Source of the DNA: Flavobacterium branchiophilum NBRC 15030 = ATCC 35035
Lineage (GTDB): Bacteria > Bacteroidota > Bacteroidia > Flavobacteriales > Flavobacteriaceae
Direction: 5' to 3'
Assembly (NCBI RefSeq): GCF_002217205.1
Contig: NZ_MUGT01000055.1
Location: 1 to 64,000 of the forward strand
DNA length: 64,000 nt
Both the position numbers and the translations under genes were made by a program. The notes beneath the pieces are model-generated. The model was not told the DNA's origin. It did not search any database and saw only the letters and a program-made list of their open reading frames with translations. Shown here in pieces: positions 50,983 to 60,282 of the stretch (position 1 is its first letter; every line of letters begins with the position of its first letter).

Positions 50983-53364
50983 TTATTTTCTAAAAATATT
51001 AAAAATCCTTTCTATAATATTTTTTGGTTTATTATTTCCATCATTACCATAACCGTAACCATAACCGTAACCATAACCGTAACCATAGCCATAACCGTAT
51101 CCATAACCAGACTTTGCATTAACACCATTGATTACAATAGACAAATTATTTAATTTATTTTCTTTAAATAATGAGTTTGGAATTGTAATGGAATTTTTTC
51201 TTATGTAATTTGCTCTTACCACATAAATAAACATGTCAGAATATTTATTAAGTAATAACGTATCTGTAACTAAACTTACAGGAGCGGTATCTACAATAAT
51301 ATAATCAAATTGTTTTTTTAATTCATCAAAAGCAAGTTCAACTTTTTTACTATTTAATAAAACGGCTGGATTTGGTGGTATAATTCCAGATGGAAGCACA
51401 TAAAAATCAGTGTAACCTTCTTGTTTGTATATAATGTCTTCTAAATTAATTTTTTCATTTGAAAGATAATTACTCATACCAAAATCTGATTTTACATCTA
51501 AATAATCAGATATTTTTGGATTTCTTAAATCCATTCCCATTAAAAGAACTTTTTTACCATAAAGTGCTAATGTTCTCGACAAATTTACAGAAACAAACGT
51601 TTTACCTTCTTTCGGAATAGTCGAAGTTATAAAAATCGTTTTTGCTGTATCTTTTTTGGAATTAGTGAGCATAAACTCAAGATTTGTAAGTATTATTCTG
51701 AAAGATTCAACAACACTTGAACGACTTATAGAAGTTACATCTTCTAAAATATCTTTTGTTAAAGGTACATCACCAAGATAAGGAATAGATGAAATTCTTT
51801 CAATATCAGATCTTGTGTGTATTTTATTATCTAATAAAAATATAATAAATAATATACCTAAAGGAATAAGCAAACCAATAACAAATGCTACCGACATGAT
51901 TAATTTTCTGTTTGGTCCAATAGCTCCTTTAGAAAATGCAGCATCAATAACTTTAGCTTTTGGCGAAGTTACAGATAATGCAATCGCTGTTTGTTCAGCT
52001 TTTTGCAATAAATATGAATATAATTCTGCCTTAACTTTTTGTTGTCTATCAATTTTTTTGTAATTCATTTCATTTGTAGGAACCATACTAACTTTTGTTT
52101 GAAAAAAGTTTTCTTGGTTTTGCAAATTTCCTTGTCTGATTCTCAAAGCACGACCTTCGTTACTCAAAACTTTTAAAATCTCAGCTTTCCGCCATTTTAA
52201 TTTCTCATCTAAATTAACGATATAGGGATTGGCAATTGTTGAAGTTTTTAAAACCCTTTTTCTATCCAAAACTCCATTGTTAAATTCGTCTATTAGTCGC
52301 ATTGCGGGACTACTTGATGGCAATATATTACTTGGAATTAAATCTTGATTAGTTGCTTTTGAAACTTCCTCTGCCATATAGCCATTTACAGAAATTTCTG
52401 TGCTAATGTCCGTAACATTTCTTCTATATTGAGAATTTTGATTTAAATTTAAAGAAGCATCTGATATTAAATCTGTTAAACCATTATTTTTCTTAAATGT
52501 TTCAGACTTTTTATCAATTCCTTCTAACTCTTCTGATATTACTTCTAATCTTTTTTTAATAAAAGTATAGGTATTATTAGCAATAATGTTTCTGTCTTCT
52601 GTGGCATCTAAATTATATTGTTCAACTAATTCATTAATAAAATCCATGGCTTTTGCTTCATTTGCTGTAGCCATATCAATAGAAATGATATTCGTATTTT
52701 TTGCGTTTAAAATTTTCAATGCACTACTTAATGCTATTGCAGTATTTTTTATTGGTGCAACTACTATTGTAATTTTTTTATCAATTTCAATGTCATTTGA
52801 TACTTTTTTTATTATAAATGTTCCAATATCAGATTTAAGAACAGTGTTGTATGTATATACTTTTTTAGCATCAAAATTCATTCCTTGAATTTTAAACTTA
52901 GTATCTGAAATTGGTGTCATATTTATCTGAAAGTAAGATTCCTCAAAATTTTTACTTTTCGATAAAAATATTATATTGACAGGCGAATTTTTATAGGCTT
53001 CAGTATTAATAACCATACCTTCAACAAAATAAGATACATTCATTCCTAATTTTCTAGCAGCTCTTTCTGCTAAACTTCTGGATTGAAAAATAGCTATTTC
53101 ATTATCAATACTATTTTTACTTCCTGGAAATACACTTAATTCACTAAAAGCATCTAATTCAGATCCACCTTTTTTATCGGCTTTTATTAATACTGTAGAG
53201 GACACACCATAAGTTGTTATAGTGTATCGTAAATAAAAATAAGCAATCGATAAAGAAATTAATATGGATAATACCACCCATTTCCAATGTACAACATATT
53301 TGTATAATTGTTCTTCTAAATGTACGGTATGACTTTGACTGTTTGGGGTTGATTTATCTGTCAT
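50983..53364 (-). CDS. wzc: Polysaccharide co-polymerase / tyrosine autokinase (Wzc-like)
   Basis: A 793-aa inner-membrane protein. A first TM segment lies at ~30-50 (WVVLSILISLSIAYFYL), then a long periplasmic part with coiled coil and a GNVR-type region. A second TM segment is LIMSVAFVIGLLIPLGILFI. A cytosolic BY-kinase domain follows, with Walker A in FITSTIPKEGKTFVSVNLSR, A' in LLMGMDLRNPK and YIIVDTAP. The C-terminus has nine or so Tyr-Gly pairs before NDGNNKPKN, giving many phosphorylatable tyrosines. It regulates chain length and export with Wza, whose gene overlaps it by 4 nt upstream. Confidence 0.93.
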   Translation of the reverse strand: MTDKSTPNSQSHTVHLEEQLYKYVVHWKWVVLSILISLSIAYFYLRYTITTYGVSSTVLIKADKKGGSELDAFSELSVFPGSKNSIDNEIAIFQSRSLAERAARKLGMNVSYFVEGMVINTEAYKNSPVNIIFLSKSKNFEESYFQINMTPISDTKFKIQGMNFDAKKVYTYNTVLKSDIGTFIIKKVSNDIEIDKKITIVVAPIKNTAIALSSALKILNAKNTNIISIDMATANEAKAMDFINELVEQYNLDATEDRNIIANNTYTFIKKRLEVISEELEGIDKKSETFKKNNGLTDLISDASLNLNQNSQYRRNVTDISTEISVNGYMAEEVSKATNQDLIPSNILPSSSPAMRLIDEFNNGVLDRKRVLKTSTIANPYIVNLDEKLKWRKAEILKVLSNEGRALRIRQGNLQNQENFFQTKVSMVPTNEMNYKKIDRQQKVKAELYSYLLQKAEQTAIALSVTSPKAKVIDAAFSKGAIGPNRKLIMSVAFVIGLLIPLGILFIIFLLDNKIHTRSDIERISSIPYLGDVPLTKDILEDVTSISRSSVVESFRIILTNLEFMLTNSKKDTAKTIFITSTIPKEGKTFVSVNLSRTLALYGKKVLLMGMDLRNPKISDYLDVKSDFGMSNYLSNEKINLEDIIYKQEGYTDFYVLPSGIIPPNPAVLLNSKKVELAFDELKKQFDYIIVDTAPVSLVTDTLLLNKYSDMFIYVVRANYIRKNSITIPNSLFKENKLNNLSIVINGVNAKSGYGYGYGYGYGYGYGYGYGYGNDGNNKPKNIIERIFNIFRK
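51043..51110 (-). repeat. Tandem 6/12-bp repeat encoding the Tyr-Gly tail of Wzc
   Basis: The plus-strand unit ATAACCGTAACC (with ATAGCC and GTATCC variants) repeats about five times; read on the minus strand it encodes (Gly-Tyr)n. Unit length keeps the frame, so gain or loss of copies changes only the number of tyrosines. Confidence 0.9.
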
Positions 53365-54122
53365 ATTCTAGTAATTAGTATGTATAAAGTTAGTAAACTT
53401 CCAAATATAGAAAGTGTTGTGGTTAAATTTGATCCAATAGCAGTTGAATTTACTTTAACTTCTCTTGGTTCTACATAGATCACATCATTTTGTTTTAAAT
53501 AATAAAATGGAGAATTGACTAAATCTGCTTTAGTAATATCTACATAATTATAAGTTTTTTTTCCTTCAACATCTCTAATTATAAGTACGTTTTCTTTTTT
53601 ACCATAAAGCGTAATATCAGACGCTTGAGCCAAAGCATCTAAAATTGTAAACCTATCACTTCCTACATTGATAATTCCTGGTCTCCCAACTTCGCCAAGT
53701 ACTGATACTTTAAAATTTATAATCCTTAGATTTACAACAATATCTGTTGCATATTTTTTTAATTTTTCTTTAAAAAAATCAGTAAGTTCAACTCTAGTCA
53801 TACCTGCAATTTTAATTGAACCTAATACAGGAAATTCAATATTTCCATTTTTATCAACTAAATAGGATTGTCGATTGACATTAAAATTAACGTTTTGAGC
53901 GGCTAACTTAGAATCTAAATTAAAAACATCAACTGATTCAGGATTCTGTGAAGAAAACCCCAAATATATAATATCATCTGGTTGTATTCGAGTTTCATAT
54001 TGCGATACTATACTTTCTTTAACTTGTTCATTACCTTGAAAATAAATGTATTTTTTTCTAGATACACAAGAAGTTAATGAAATAATTGATAATATTACAA
54101 TCAATTGCTTATTCAATTTCAT
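53361..54122 (-). CDS. wza: Polysaccharide export outer-membrane lipoprotein (Wza-like)
   Basis: A 253-aa lipoprotein with signal peptide and lipobox LTSC (C19). The polysaccharide export domain includes YETRIQPDDIIYLGFSSQNP, and the SLBB-type domain VSVLGEVGRPGIINVGSDRF and TILDALAQASDITLYGKKEN. The last segment LSIFGSLLTLYILI is hydrophobic and may be the membrane-spanning helix of the Wza octamer. Its gene overlaps wzc by 4 nt, the classical wza-wzc pairing. Confidence 0.93.
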   Translation of the reverse strand: MKLNKQLIVILSIISLTSCVSRKKYIYFQGNEQVKESIVSQYETRIQPDDIIYLGFSSQNPESVDVFNLDSKLAAQNVNFNVNRQSYLVDKNGNIEFPVLGSIKIAGMTRVELTDFFKEKLKKYATDIVVNLRIINFKVSVLGEVGRPGIINVGSDRFTILDALAQASDITLYGKKENVLIIRDVEGKKTYNYVDITKADLVNSPFYYLKQNDVIYVEPREVKVNSTAIGSNLTTTLSIFGSLLTLYILITRI

Positions 54123-54213
54123 ATATTTATACTGATTTAATTATTTATTATTTATTTAATTTTTATTTTTTTTGCAAATATAGAATTTTATACTACTTGA
54201 TTTATAAAATATT

Positions 54214-56133
54214 TTAATTTTTATAAAACGAATTTAAACTAATAAATTCTGGAACAATTTCTTTCATTTGAGTAACTACTTCTTCATCATTGTTTTTTAA
54301 GTAATTTTCAATAAGTTGTAAAATTTGTTGGTATATTTCCTCTAAGTTGGTTTCATGATCAATTGAAATCATGATTTTTTTATGATAGGTTTCCTTAGTT
54401 TTAGCCTTATCATTTAACAATTCTTCATATAGTTTTTCGCCTGGTCTCAATCCTGTTACCTTGATTTCTATATCTTTGTTAGGCTGATAACCTGCTAATT
54501 TTATCATTTTAACTGCCAAATCATAAATTCTTACGGGTTCACCCATATCAAAAATGAATATTTCACCACCACTTCCCATTATTCCAGCTTCTAAAACCAA
54601 TTGGCATGCCTCTGGGATTGTCATAAAATACCTTATGATATCTGGATGTGTTAAAGTTACAGGGCCTCCTTCATTGATTTGTCTGGTAAATAAAGGAACA
54701 ACCGACCCATTCGACCCTAATACATTTCCAAATCTAGTAATGATAAATTCTGTATGAAAATCTTTATTTTTAAAACTTAATTGATTCAAATATTGCACCG
54801 TAAGCTCTGCTATTCGTTTTGAGGCTCCCATAACACTACTTGGATTAACTGCTTTGTCTGTAGATACCAATACAAATTTTTTAACTTGATATTTGATGGC
54901 CAATGCTGCAACTGTTTTTGTACCAATAATATTGGTTTGAATGGCCTGCTTGGGGTTGATTTCCATTAAAGGTACATGTTTGTAGGCTGCCGCATGATAA
55001 ATGATATCAGGTTTGTGCTCTTTTAGAACAGTATCAATATAGTCATAATTTCTTACGTCTCCAATTAAAGGAAGTAATTCGATTTGATTGGTAAATATTT
55101 TTTCAATTTCTAATGTTAAATCATTCAAAGGCGATTCTGCTTGGTCTAGTAAAATAATTTTTTTTGGAGAAAATTTATACAATTGTCTTACAATTTCACT
55201 TCCAATAGACCCTGCTGCACCCGTTACTAATACACATGTAGCCTCGTGCTGTTCAGCAATTTTATGATTGTTGATAATAATCGAATCCCTTTCAAGTAAA
55301 TCGTTAATGTCAAAATGTTTAATTCTATTAGAAACTTCTTGTCCATTTTCTAAATTGGAAATCTTTGGGACTGTAAAAACCTTAAAATTAAACTCTAAGC
55401 AGTCATTTACAATTTTAGTTTTTTCAATAATGGTTAATGAAGCATCTGTAAGTATAATTCCTTGACAATTATTCACTCTTAATAAAGCGGGAATACGAGA
55501 TTTATTTGAAAAAATAGGTAGTGCTAAAAGTAATTTATTAGTATTACCATATCTATGATCTATAAATCCTACAACTTTATACTTTTGTGTTTTATTAGTT
55601 TGAATTGAATTGACTACCGAAATAGAATTGGTATCTGTTCCATATACCAATACTCTTATTTCATCTTTTCTGCTTGATACAGTACTAAAGTAGTATTCAA
55701 ATGTTAGTTTTACAAAAACCCTAAACAATACTAAAAGTGTAAAACAAAATATAAAATTGATGACCAACCCTGCATTGCCAAAATATTTTACAAAATTAAA
55801 AAAATAAGCATTATTTATAAATAATAATGTTAATAATGTTACAACTTGTACTTTAAAAATTTTAAATGTATCTTGAATAGAGGAATGTCTAATAATACCT
55901 GAATAGGATTTAAAAAAATAAAAACAAAATAAATTTGTTCCAAAATACAAGCTTAATGCTTCTACAAAATAGCCATGAAAATACAAAGCCTTATTCATTT
56001 TGGACAACAGAAAATCTGTAAAAAACAAACAAGCAATAATAATTGTAAAATCAATAATAAGAATGATCCACCTTGGTAGATAATTCAAATTAGTAATTTT
56101 TTCTCTCAATTGTATTTTTAAGTTTTTTTTCAT
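54214..56133 (-). CDS. Membrane-bound nucleotide-sugar 4,6-dehydratase (PglF/WbpM/CapD type)
   Basis: A 639-aa protein. Four N-terminal TM segments (residues ~15-130, e.g. WIILIIDFTIIIACLFF), a CoA-binding-like domain and a Rossmann SDR domain starting VTGAAGSIGSEIVRQLYKFS. YHAAAYKHVPLME and STDKAVNPSSVMGASKR are diagnostic of the UDP-GlcNAc dehydratases PglF, WbpM and FlaA1-like enzymes; Met takes the place of the usual catalytic Tyr in SSVMGASKR. The likely reaction is UDP-GlcNAc to its 4-keto-6-deoxy derivative. It overlaps the aminotransferase by one base. Confidence 0.9.
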   Translation of the reverse strand: MKKNLKIQLREKITNLNYLPRWIILIIDFTIIIACLFFTDFLLSKMNKALYFHGYFVEALSLYFGTNLFCFYFFKSYSGIIRHSSIQDTFKIFKVQVVTLLTLLFINNAYFFNFVKYFGNAGLVINFIFCFTLLVLFRVFVKLTFEYYFSTVSSRKDEIRVLVYGTDTNSISVVNSIQTNKTQKYKVVGFIDHRYGNTNKLLLALPIFSNKSRIPALLRVNNCQGIILTDASLTIIEKTKIVNDCLEFNFKVFTVPKISNLENGQEVSNRIKHFDINDLLERDSIIINNHKIAEQHEATCVLVTGAAGSIGSEIVRQLYKFSPKKIILLDQAESPLNDLTLEIEKIFTNQIELLPLIGDVRNYDYIDTVLKEHKPDIIYHAAAYKHVPLMEINPKQAIQTNIIGTKTVAALAIKYQVKKFVLVSTDKAVNPSSVMGASKRIAELTVQYLNQLSFKNKDFHTEFIITRFGNVLGSNGSVVPLFTRQINEGGPVTLTHPDIIRYFMTIPEACQLVLEAGIMGSGGEIFIFDMGEPVRIYDLAVKMIKLAGYQPNKDIEIKVTGLRPGEKLYEELLNDKAKTKETYHKKIMISIDHETNLEEIYQQILQLIENYLKNNDEEVVTQMKEIVPEFISLNSFYKN

Positions 56134-57281
56134 TAGTATTTTGAAGTAAAAACTTCTGATATTATGGTCTTAATTCTTAATTTTTCTGCTGCTGTTGTAT
56201 TGGATCCAGAGGGCAAACAAAGGCCATTTTCAAATAAGTTTTCACATACATTTGTTCCAAAATAAGAATAGGAATTAAATATAGGTTGTAAGTGCATGGG
56301 TTTCCATAACGGCCTGCTCTCAATATTATTTTGTTCTAATGCTATTCTCAAGTCTTCTCTTGTAATTCCATTTGTTAATTTAGGGTCAATCACAATGGCA
56401 GAAAGCCAATGGTTTGAATGAAAATCTTCATTTGGCTCTTCAAAAACTGTAACTCCATCTATATTTTTAAATAAATCTTTATAAAATACATGCATATTTC
56501 TTCTTAATGCAACATGTTTATCTAAAACTTCCATTTGGCCTCTCCCTATTCCAGCACATATATTGCTCAACCTATAATTGTATCCAATTGCTGAATGTTG
56601 ATAATGCACTGCATGGTCTCTTGCCTGTGTTGCTAAAAAAACAGCTTTTTCTTTAATAGCTTTTTCTTTTGACACTAAAGCACCACCTCCAGATGTAGTA
56701 ATAATCTTATTGCCATTAAATGATAATATTGAAATATTCCCAAATGTTCCACATTTTTTACCTTTATAAGTACTTCCTAAAGCCTCTGCACTGTCTTCAA
56801 TAATTGGAATATCATATTGAGCAGATAATTTTCTTAATTGATCAATTTGAAATGGCATACCATATAAATGTACACCAATAATAGCTTTTGGTTTTTTGCC
56901 TGATTTGATGCTCGAAATTATTGCCTCTTCAACTGCTTTTGGACACAAATTCCATGTTTGCTGCTCGCTATCTACAAATATTGGTGTAGCACCAACGTAT
57001 AATATGGGATTTGCCGAGGCTGAGAATGTAAAACTTTGACAAATTACTACATCGCCTTGTCCTATACCTAGTAATATTAAACTTAAATGAATAGCAGCTG
57101 TTCCCGAACTTAAAGCGGCTACGTGAACATTTTCTGATAAATATTGCTCTAAATCTTGTTCAAATCCGTTTACATTTGGTCCAAGTGGGGCTACCCAATT
57201 ACTATCAAATGCTTCTTGAACGAAATTTCTTTCTGAATCTCCTAAATGTGGAGAAGAGAGCCATATTTTTGATTGATTCAT
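56133..57281 (-). CDS. DegT/DnrJ/EryC1/StrS aminotransferase (PglE-like)
   Basis: A 382-aa PLP aminotransferase acting on nucleotide keto-sugars. Visible blocks are WLSSPHLGDSERNFVQEAFD, VAALSSGTAAIHLSLILLGI, IEDSAEALGSTYKGKKCGTF, and the PLP lysine in SFNGNKIITTSGGGALVS. HLGD and SNWVAPLGP near the start are typical of PglE/PseC-type enzymes. It is placed between the 4,6-dehydratase and a sugar transferase/acetyltransferase pair, so UDP-4-keto to UDP-4-amino sugar is the likely step. Confidence 0.9.
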   Translation of the reverse strand: MNQSKIWLSSPHLGDSERNFVQEAFDSNWVAPLGPNVNGFEQDLEQYLSENVHVAALSSGTAAIHLSLILLGIGQGDVVICQSFTFSASANPILYVGATPIFVDSEQQTWNLCPKAVEEAIISSIKSGKKPKAIIGVHLYGMPFQIDQLRKLSAQYDIPIIEDSAEALGSTYKGKKCGTFGNISILSFNGNKIITTSGGGALVSKEKAIKEKAVFLATQARDHAVHYQHSAIGYNYRLSNICAGIGRGQMEVLDKHVALRRNMHVFYKDLFKNIDGVTVFEEPNEDFHSNHWLSAIVIDPKLTNGITREDLRIALEQNNIESRPLWKPMHLQPIFNSYSYFGTNVCENLFENGLCLPSGSNTTAAEKLRIKTIISEVFTSKY

Positions 57282-57829
57282 ATTGTTCTAAATAATGTTT
57301 TATATATAATGTGCAAATCTAATAAAAAAGTCCGACAATTATAATATTCTAAGTTCATTTTTATTTTATCTTTAAAAATAATTTCATCGTTATATGTTAG
57401 TGGATTATCGACAAACGACAAAATCTCCTCTTCATTGGCATATTTTATGGAGGCTTCAGATGTTAATCCTGGCTTTAATTTCAATATATTTCTATATTCT
57501 CCTTCTAATTTGTCGTAATATCCTTCAATGTCTGGTCTGGGTCCGACAAAACTCATGTTTCCAATCAAAATGTTCCATAATTGTGGAAATTCGTCTATTT
57601 TACTCTTTCTTAAAAATTGACCTATTTTAGATATTTTACCCGTTTTTGCCTCAATAGTTTTAATTTTATATATAATAAAAAGTTTACCATATTGACCAAC
57701 TCTTTTCTGGCAAAATATACCAAAACTTTGGGTATCTATTGTAGCAATACATACAAATATAATAATTATCCATGATAAAAATAACAAACCAATTATGGAG
57801 AATAAAATGTCAAATAGTCGTTTCAGCAT
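57278..57829 (-). CDS. Undecaprenyl-phosphate sugar phosphotransferase (first of two)
   Basis: A 183-aa monotopic phosphoglycosyl transferase. The N-terminal re-entrant membrane helix is LKRLFDILFSIIGLLFLSW; QKRVGQYGKLFIIYKIKT follows; the catalytic Asp-Glu is in KSKIDEFPQLWNILIGNMSF; VGPRPDIEGY and LKPGLTSEASIKYANEEE come next. The C-terminal part differs from the PglC pattern of the second copy at 58435, so substrates may differ. It overlaps the aminotransferase gene by 4 nt. Confidence 0.88.
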   Translation of the reverse strand: MLKRLFDILFSIIGLLFLSWIIIIFVCIATIDTQSFGIFCQKRVGQYGKLFIIYKIKTIEAKTGKISKIGQFLRKSKIDEFPQLWNILIGNMSFVGPRPDIEGYYDKLEGEYRNILKLKPGLTSEASIKYANEEEILSFVDNPLTYNDEIIFKDKIKMNLEYYNCRTFLLDLHIIYKTLFRTI

Positions 57830-57830
57830 T

Positions 57831-58448
57831 TTATGGATTTAAAAATTTGATTATTTTACCAGGATTACCTACTACACATGCAAAATCGGGTACATCTTGG
57901 ATGATGACGGCTCCAGCTCCAATTTTTGCCCATTTTCCAATTTTTATATTTGGAATTATACTCGCTCCAATGCCAATATGACTGCCCTCTCCTACACTTA
58001 CATTGCCAGCCAAGCAGGCATTTGGCGAGATATGTACAAAATTACCTATAATACATTCATGCTCAATTATACTACTTGAATTGATGATGCAATGATCTCC
58101 TATTCTTACATCAGCATTGATTACCACATTTGCCATGATTGCTGTGCCATTTCCAATTTTTGAAAACCTCGAGATCATGGATTTAGGGTGGATGGCATTA
58201 AAAAATGGATTAAATATTCGTGATGCTATATTTTTTCGTATAGTATTATCACCTATTGTAATTAAAAATTCCGTATTATTACTTATTTCATAAATATTAG
58301 GCTTGTATATTGGAATATCATATAAATATTTATCTTCAGAAAAATCATCTAATATACCATTTATTTGGCAATTATTACTACATAAAATATCAATAATTAC
58401 TTTTGCATGGCCACTTGCTCCATATAACATTTTTTTAGTTCCCATCAA
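57831..58448 (-). CDS. NeuD/PglD-type sugar O- or N-acetyltransferase
   Basis: A 205-aa left-handed beta-helix acetyltransferase. The N-terminal Rossmann-like part MLYGASGHAKVIIDIL binds the sugar nucleotide. Hexapeptide repeats run through GNGTAIMANVVINADVRIGD, IEHECIIGNFVHISPNACLA, and GNVSVGEGSHIGIGASIIPN. The catalytic-type His is in SIIEHECIIG. With the neighbouring dehydratase and aminotransferase it would complete UDP-N,N'-diacetylbacillosamine; this is inferred from gene set. It starts 14 nt inside the upstream phosphotransferase gene. Confidence 0.88.
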   Translation of the reverse strand: MMGTKKMLYGASGHAKVIIDILCSNNCQINGILDDFSEDKYLYDIPIYKPNIYEISNNTEFLITIGDNTIRKNIASRIFNPFFNAIHPKSMISRFSKIGNGTAIMANVVINADVRIGDHCIINSSSIIEHECIIGNFVHISPNACLAGNVSVGEGSHIGIGASIIPNIKIGKWAKIGAGAVIIQDVPDFACVVGNPGKIIKFLNP

Positions 58449-59037
58449 ATTTTTCCATTGATACTGAATTTTCAGCGGTTATTCCTTCTTTTATTAATAT
58501 TTTCTTGATAGTCATAAAAACGATTTTAAGATCCAAAATAAAATTACAATGGTCCACATACCAAACATCAAATTCAAATTTTTGTTTCCAACTTATGGCA
58601 TTTCTTCCATTTACTTGTGCCCAACCAGTAATTCCTGGCGTTACTTCATGTCTGCGATTTTGTTGTACAGAATATAAAGACAAATATTCGGGCAATAAAG
58701 GTCTTGGTCCTATAAAACTCATCTCACCCTTGGCTACATTAATGAGTTGGGTGATTTCATCTAACGATGTTTTTCGTATAAAATATCCTATTTTTGTTAG
58801 TCTATGTGCATCTTCCAATAAATTCCCTTGTGCATCTTTTTTATCGTTCATCGTTTTAAATTTGATGATCGTAAAAATGTGTCCATTTTTTCCAGGCCGC
58901 TTTTGAAAGAAAAAGGGTTGTCCTGAATTGGCAAAATATAGGGCTATTGTAATGATTATAAAAATAGGAGAAATTAAAATTAATCCTATTATTGCAAAAA
59001 ATACATCAAAAAAAGGTTTAATTATTTTTTTATACAT
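58435..59037 (-). CDS. Undecaprenyl-phosphate sugar phosphotransferase, PglC-like (second)
   Basis: A 200-aa monotopic phosphoglycosyl transferase close to PglC. Parts: membrane helix FFDVFFAIIGLILISPIFII, KRPGKNGHIFTIIKFKTMND, Asp-Glu in KTSLDEITQLINVAKGEMSF, IGPRPLLPEYL, and the PglC hallmark GITGWAQVNGRNAISWKQKF with WYVDHCNFILDLKIV. PglC moves phospho-diacetylbacillosamine onto undecaprenyl phosphate, starting the repeat unit. It lies between the GT4 and acetyltransferase genes. Confidence 0.92.
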   Translation of the reverse strand: MYKKIIKPFFDVFFAIIGLILISPIFIIITIALYFANSGQPFFFQKRPGKNGHIFTIIKFKTMNDKKDAQGNLLEDAHRLTKIGYFIRKTSLDEITQLINVAKGEMSFIGPRPLLPEYLSLYSVQQNRRHEVTPGITGWAQVNGRNAISWKQKFEFDVWYVDHCNFILDLKIVFMTIKKILIKEGITAENSVSMEKFDGN

Positions 59038-59040
59038 ACT

Positions 59041-60282
59041 TTATTTATTAAATATTTTTAATTCAATTAATTGTAAGTACTTTTTAGCTAAAACGTGTCT
59101 GTCAAAATTATTTTTAGCATACTCATAACCATTCTCGCCATGTTTTTTTAATATTTCAGGATTTTCTATATAAAACCTTATTTTTGCTTCAAAATCCTTT
59201 GGCCTTTCTGGTTCTACAAACAAGCCTGCTTGTGCTTCTTCTACTAACGCTCTTGACACACCATCGATGGCCATCAATATAGGTTTTTTGCAGGCCATAT
59301 AATCAAATGTTTTGTTTGAATATACAGTTTTAAAAGTTTCCACTCGTTTCAATACAGAAGTCCCTACATCTGAAGCTAATATGTACTTAAATACCAAGGA
59401 TTTAGGTACAGAGTCTATGAATTTTACATTAATACAATTCATATCTTTTGCTTTCTTTTTCAAACGTTCTTTTTCCATTCCTTGCCCAATCAACAGGAAT
59501 AAAATATTAGTATCTTCCAATAATTTACCAGTTTCTAATACCTGATCCAAATGATTCGCTACTCCATGAGCCCCAACATAAGTTATCACAAAATGTCCTT
59601 CCAGTTGATTGTCTTTTCTAAATTGTGCAACATCAAAAGAGTTTAGTAAACCATCGGACAATGTGAAATCAGCCGCATTTGGTATAAAAATAATTTTTTC
59701 GGGATCCACTTTTTTATGTGCTATCAATGTAGTCCTAAATGCAGGAGTCAAAACATTGATAAGTTTTGCTTTTTTGTATAAAAATGCCTCAAGCCAATAG
59801 GCTAATTTGATAATCAAACCGTTGGTAACTACTCCTGTATCTATTGCCGATTCTGGCCATAAATCTCTAATTTCAAACACAAAAGGTATTCTTTTTAATC
59901 TTGAAAGTAAATAACCACTTATACCTATAAATAAGGGGGGTGAAGTAACTACAATACAATCAAATTTTCCCTTTGTTTTGAATATTCCTGCATATAATGA
60001 CGAAAAAACAAATGAAAAATAACCCCAAAGCCTTCCTAAAAAATTGGTATTATAACTTTCAGATACATGACATCTAATCACTTGTACTCCTCCTTGTTGT
60101 TTTTCAACAAAGTATTTTCCTTTATATTCTGGCATTTTTTCAGACCCATTTGCATGAATCATTCCTGCCAATACGGTTACTTGATGCCCCTGATCTATCC
60201 AAACTTTTGACATTTCATTCCATCTTGAACCTCCTGGGTCATTTTCTTCTAAAAAATATTGATGTAATAGTAAAATATTCAT
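59041..60282 (-). CDS. Glycosyltransferase family 4 (WbuB-like)
   Basis: A 413-aa GT-B glycosyltransferase. The N-terminal part is MNILLLHQYFLEENDPGGSR and WNEMSKVWIDQGHQVTVLAG. The sugar-nucleotide domain has FVITYVGAHGVANHLDQVLE, and the family EX7E-like region lies around SDVGTSVLKRVETF and YMACKKPILMAIDG. WbuB-type enzymes add N-acetyl-fucosamine or related sugars to the lipid-linked unit. Start and stop overlap neighbours closely (TAATG with the heparinase-like gene, 3 nt to the PglC-like gene). Confidence 0.9.
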   Translation of the reverse strand: MNILLLHQYFLEENDPGGSRWNEMSKVWIDQGHQVTVLAGMIHANGSEKMPEYKGKYFVEKQQGGVQVIRCHVSESYNTNFLGRLWGYFSFVFSSLYAGIFKTKGKFDCIVVTSPPLFIGISGYLLSRLKRIPFVFEIRDLWPESAIDTGVVTNGLIIKLAYWLEAFLYKKAKLINVLTPAFRTTLIAHKKVDPEKIIFIPNAADFTLSDGLLNSFDVAQFRKDNQLEGHFVITYVGAHGVANHLDQVLETGKLLEDTNILFLLIGQGMEKERLKKKAKDMNCINVKFIDSVPKSLVFKYILASDVGTSVLKRVETFKTVYSNKTFDYMACKKPILMAIDGVSRALVEEAQAGLFVEPERPKDFEAKIRFYIENPEILKKHGENGYEYAKNNFDRHVLAKKYLQLIELKIFNK

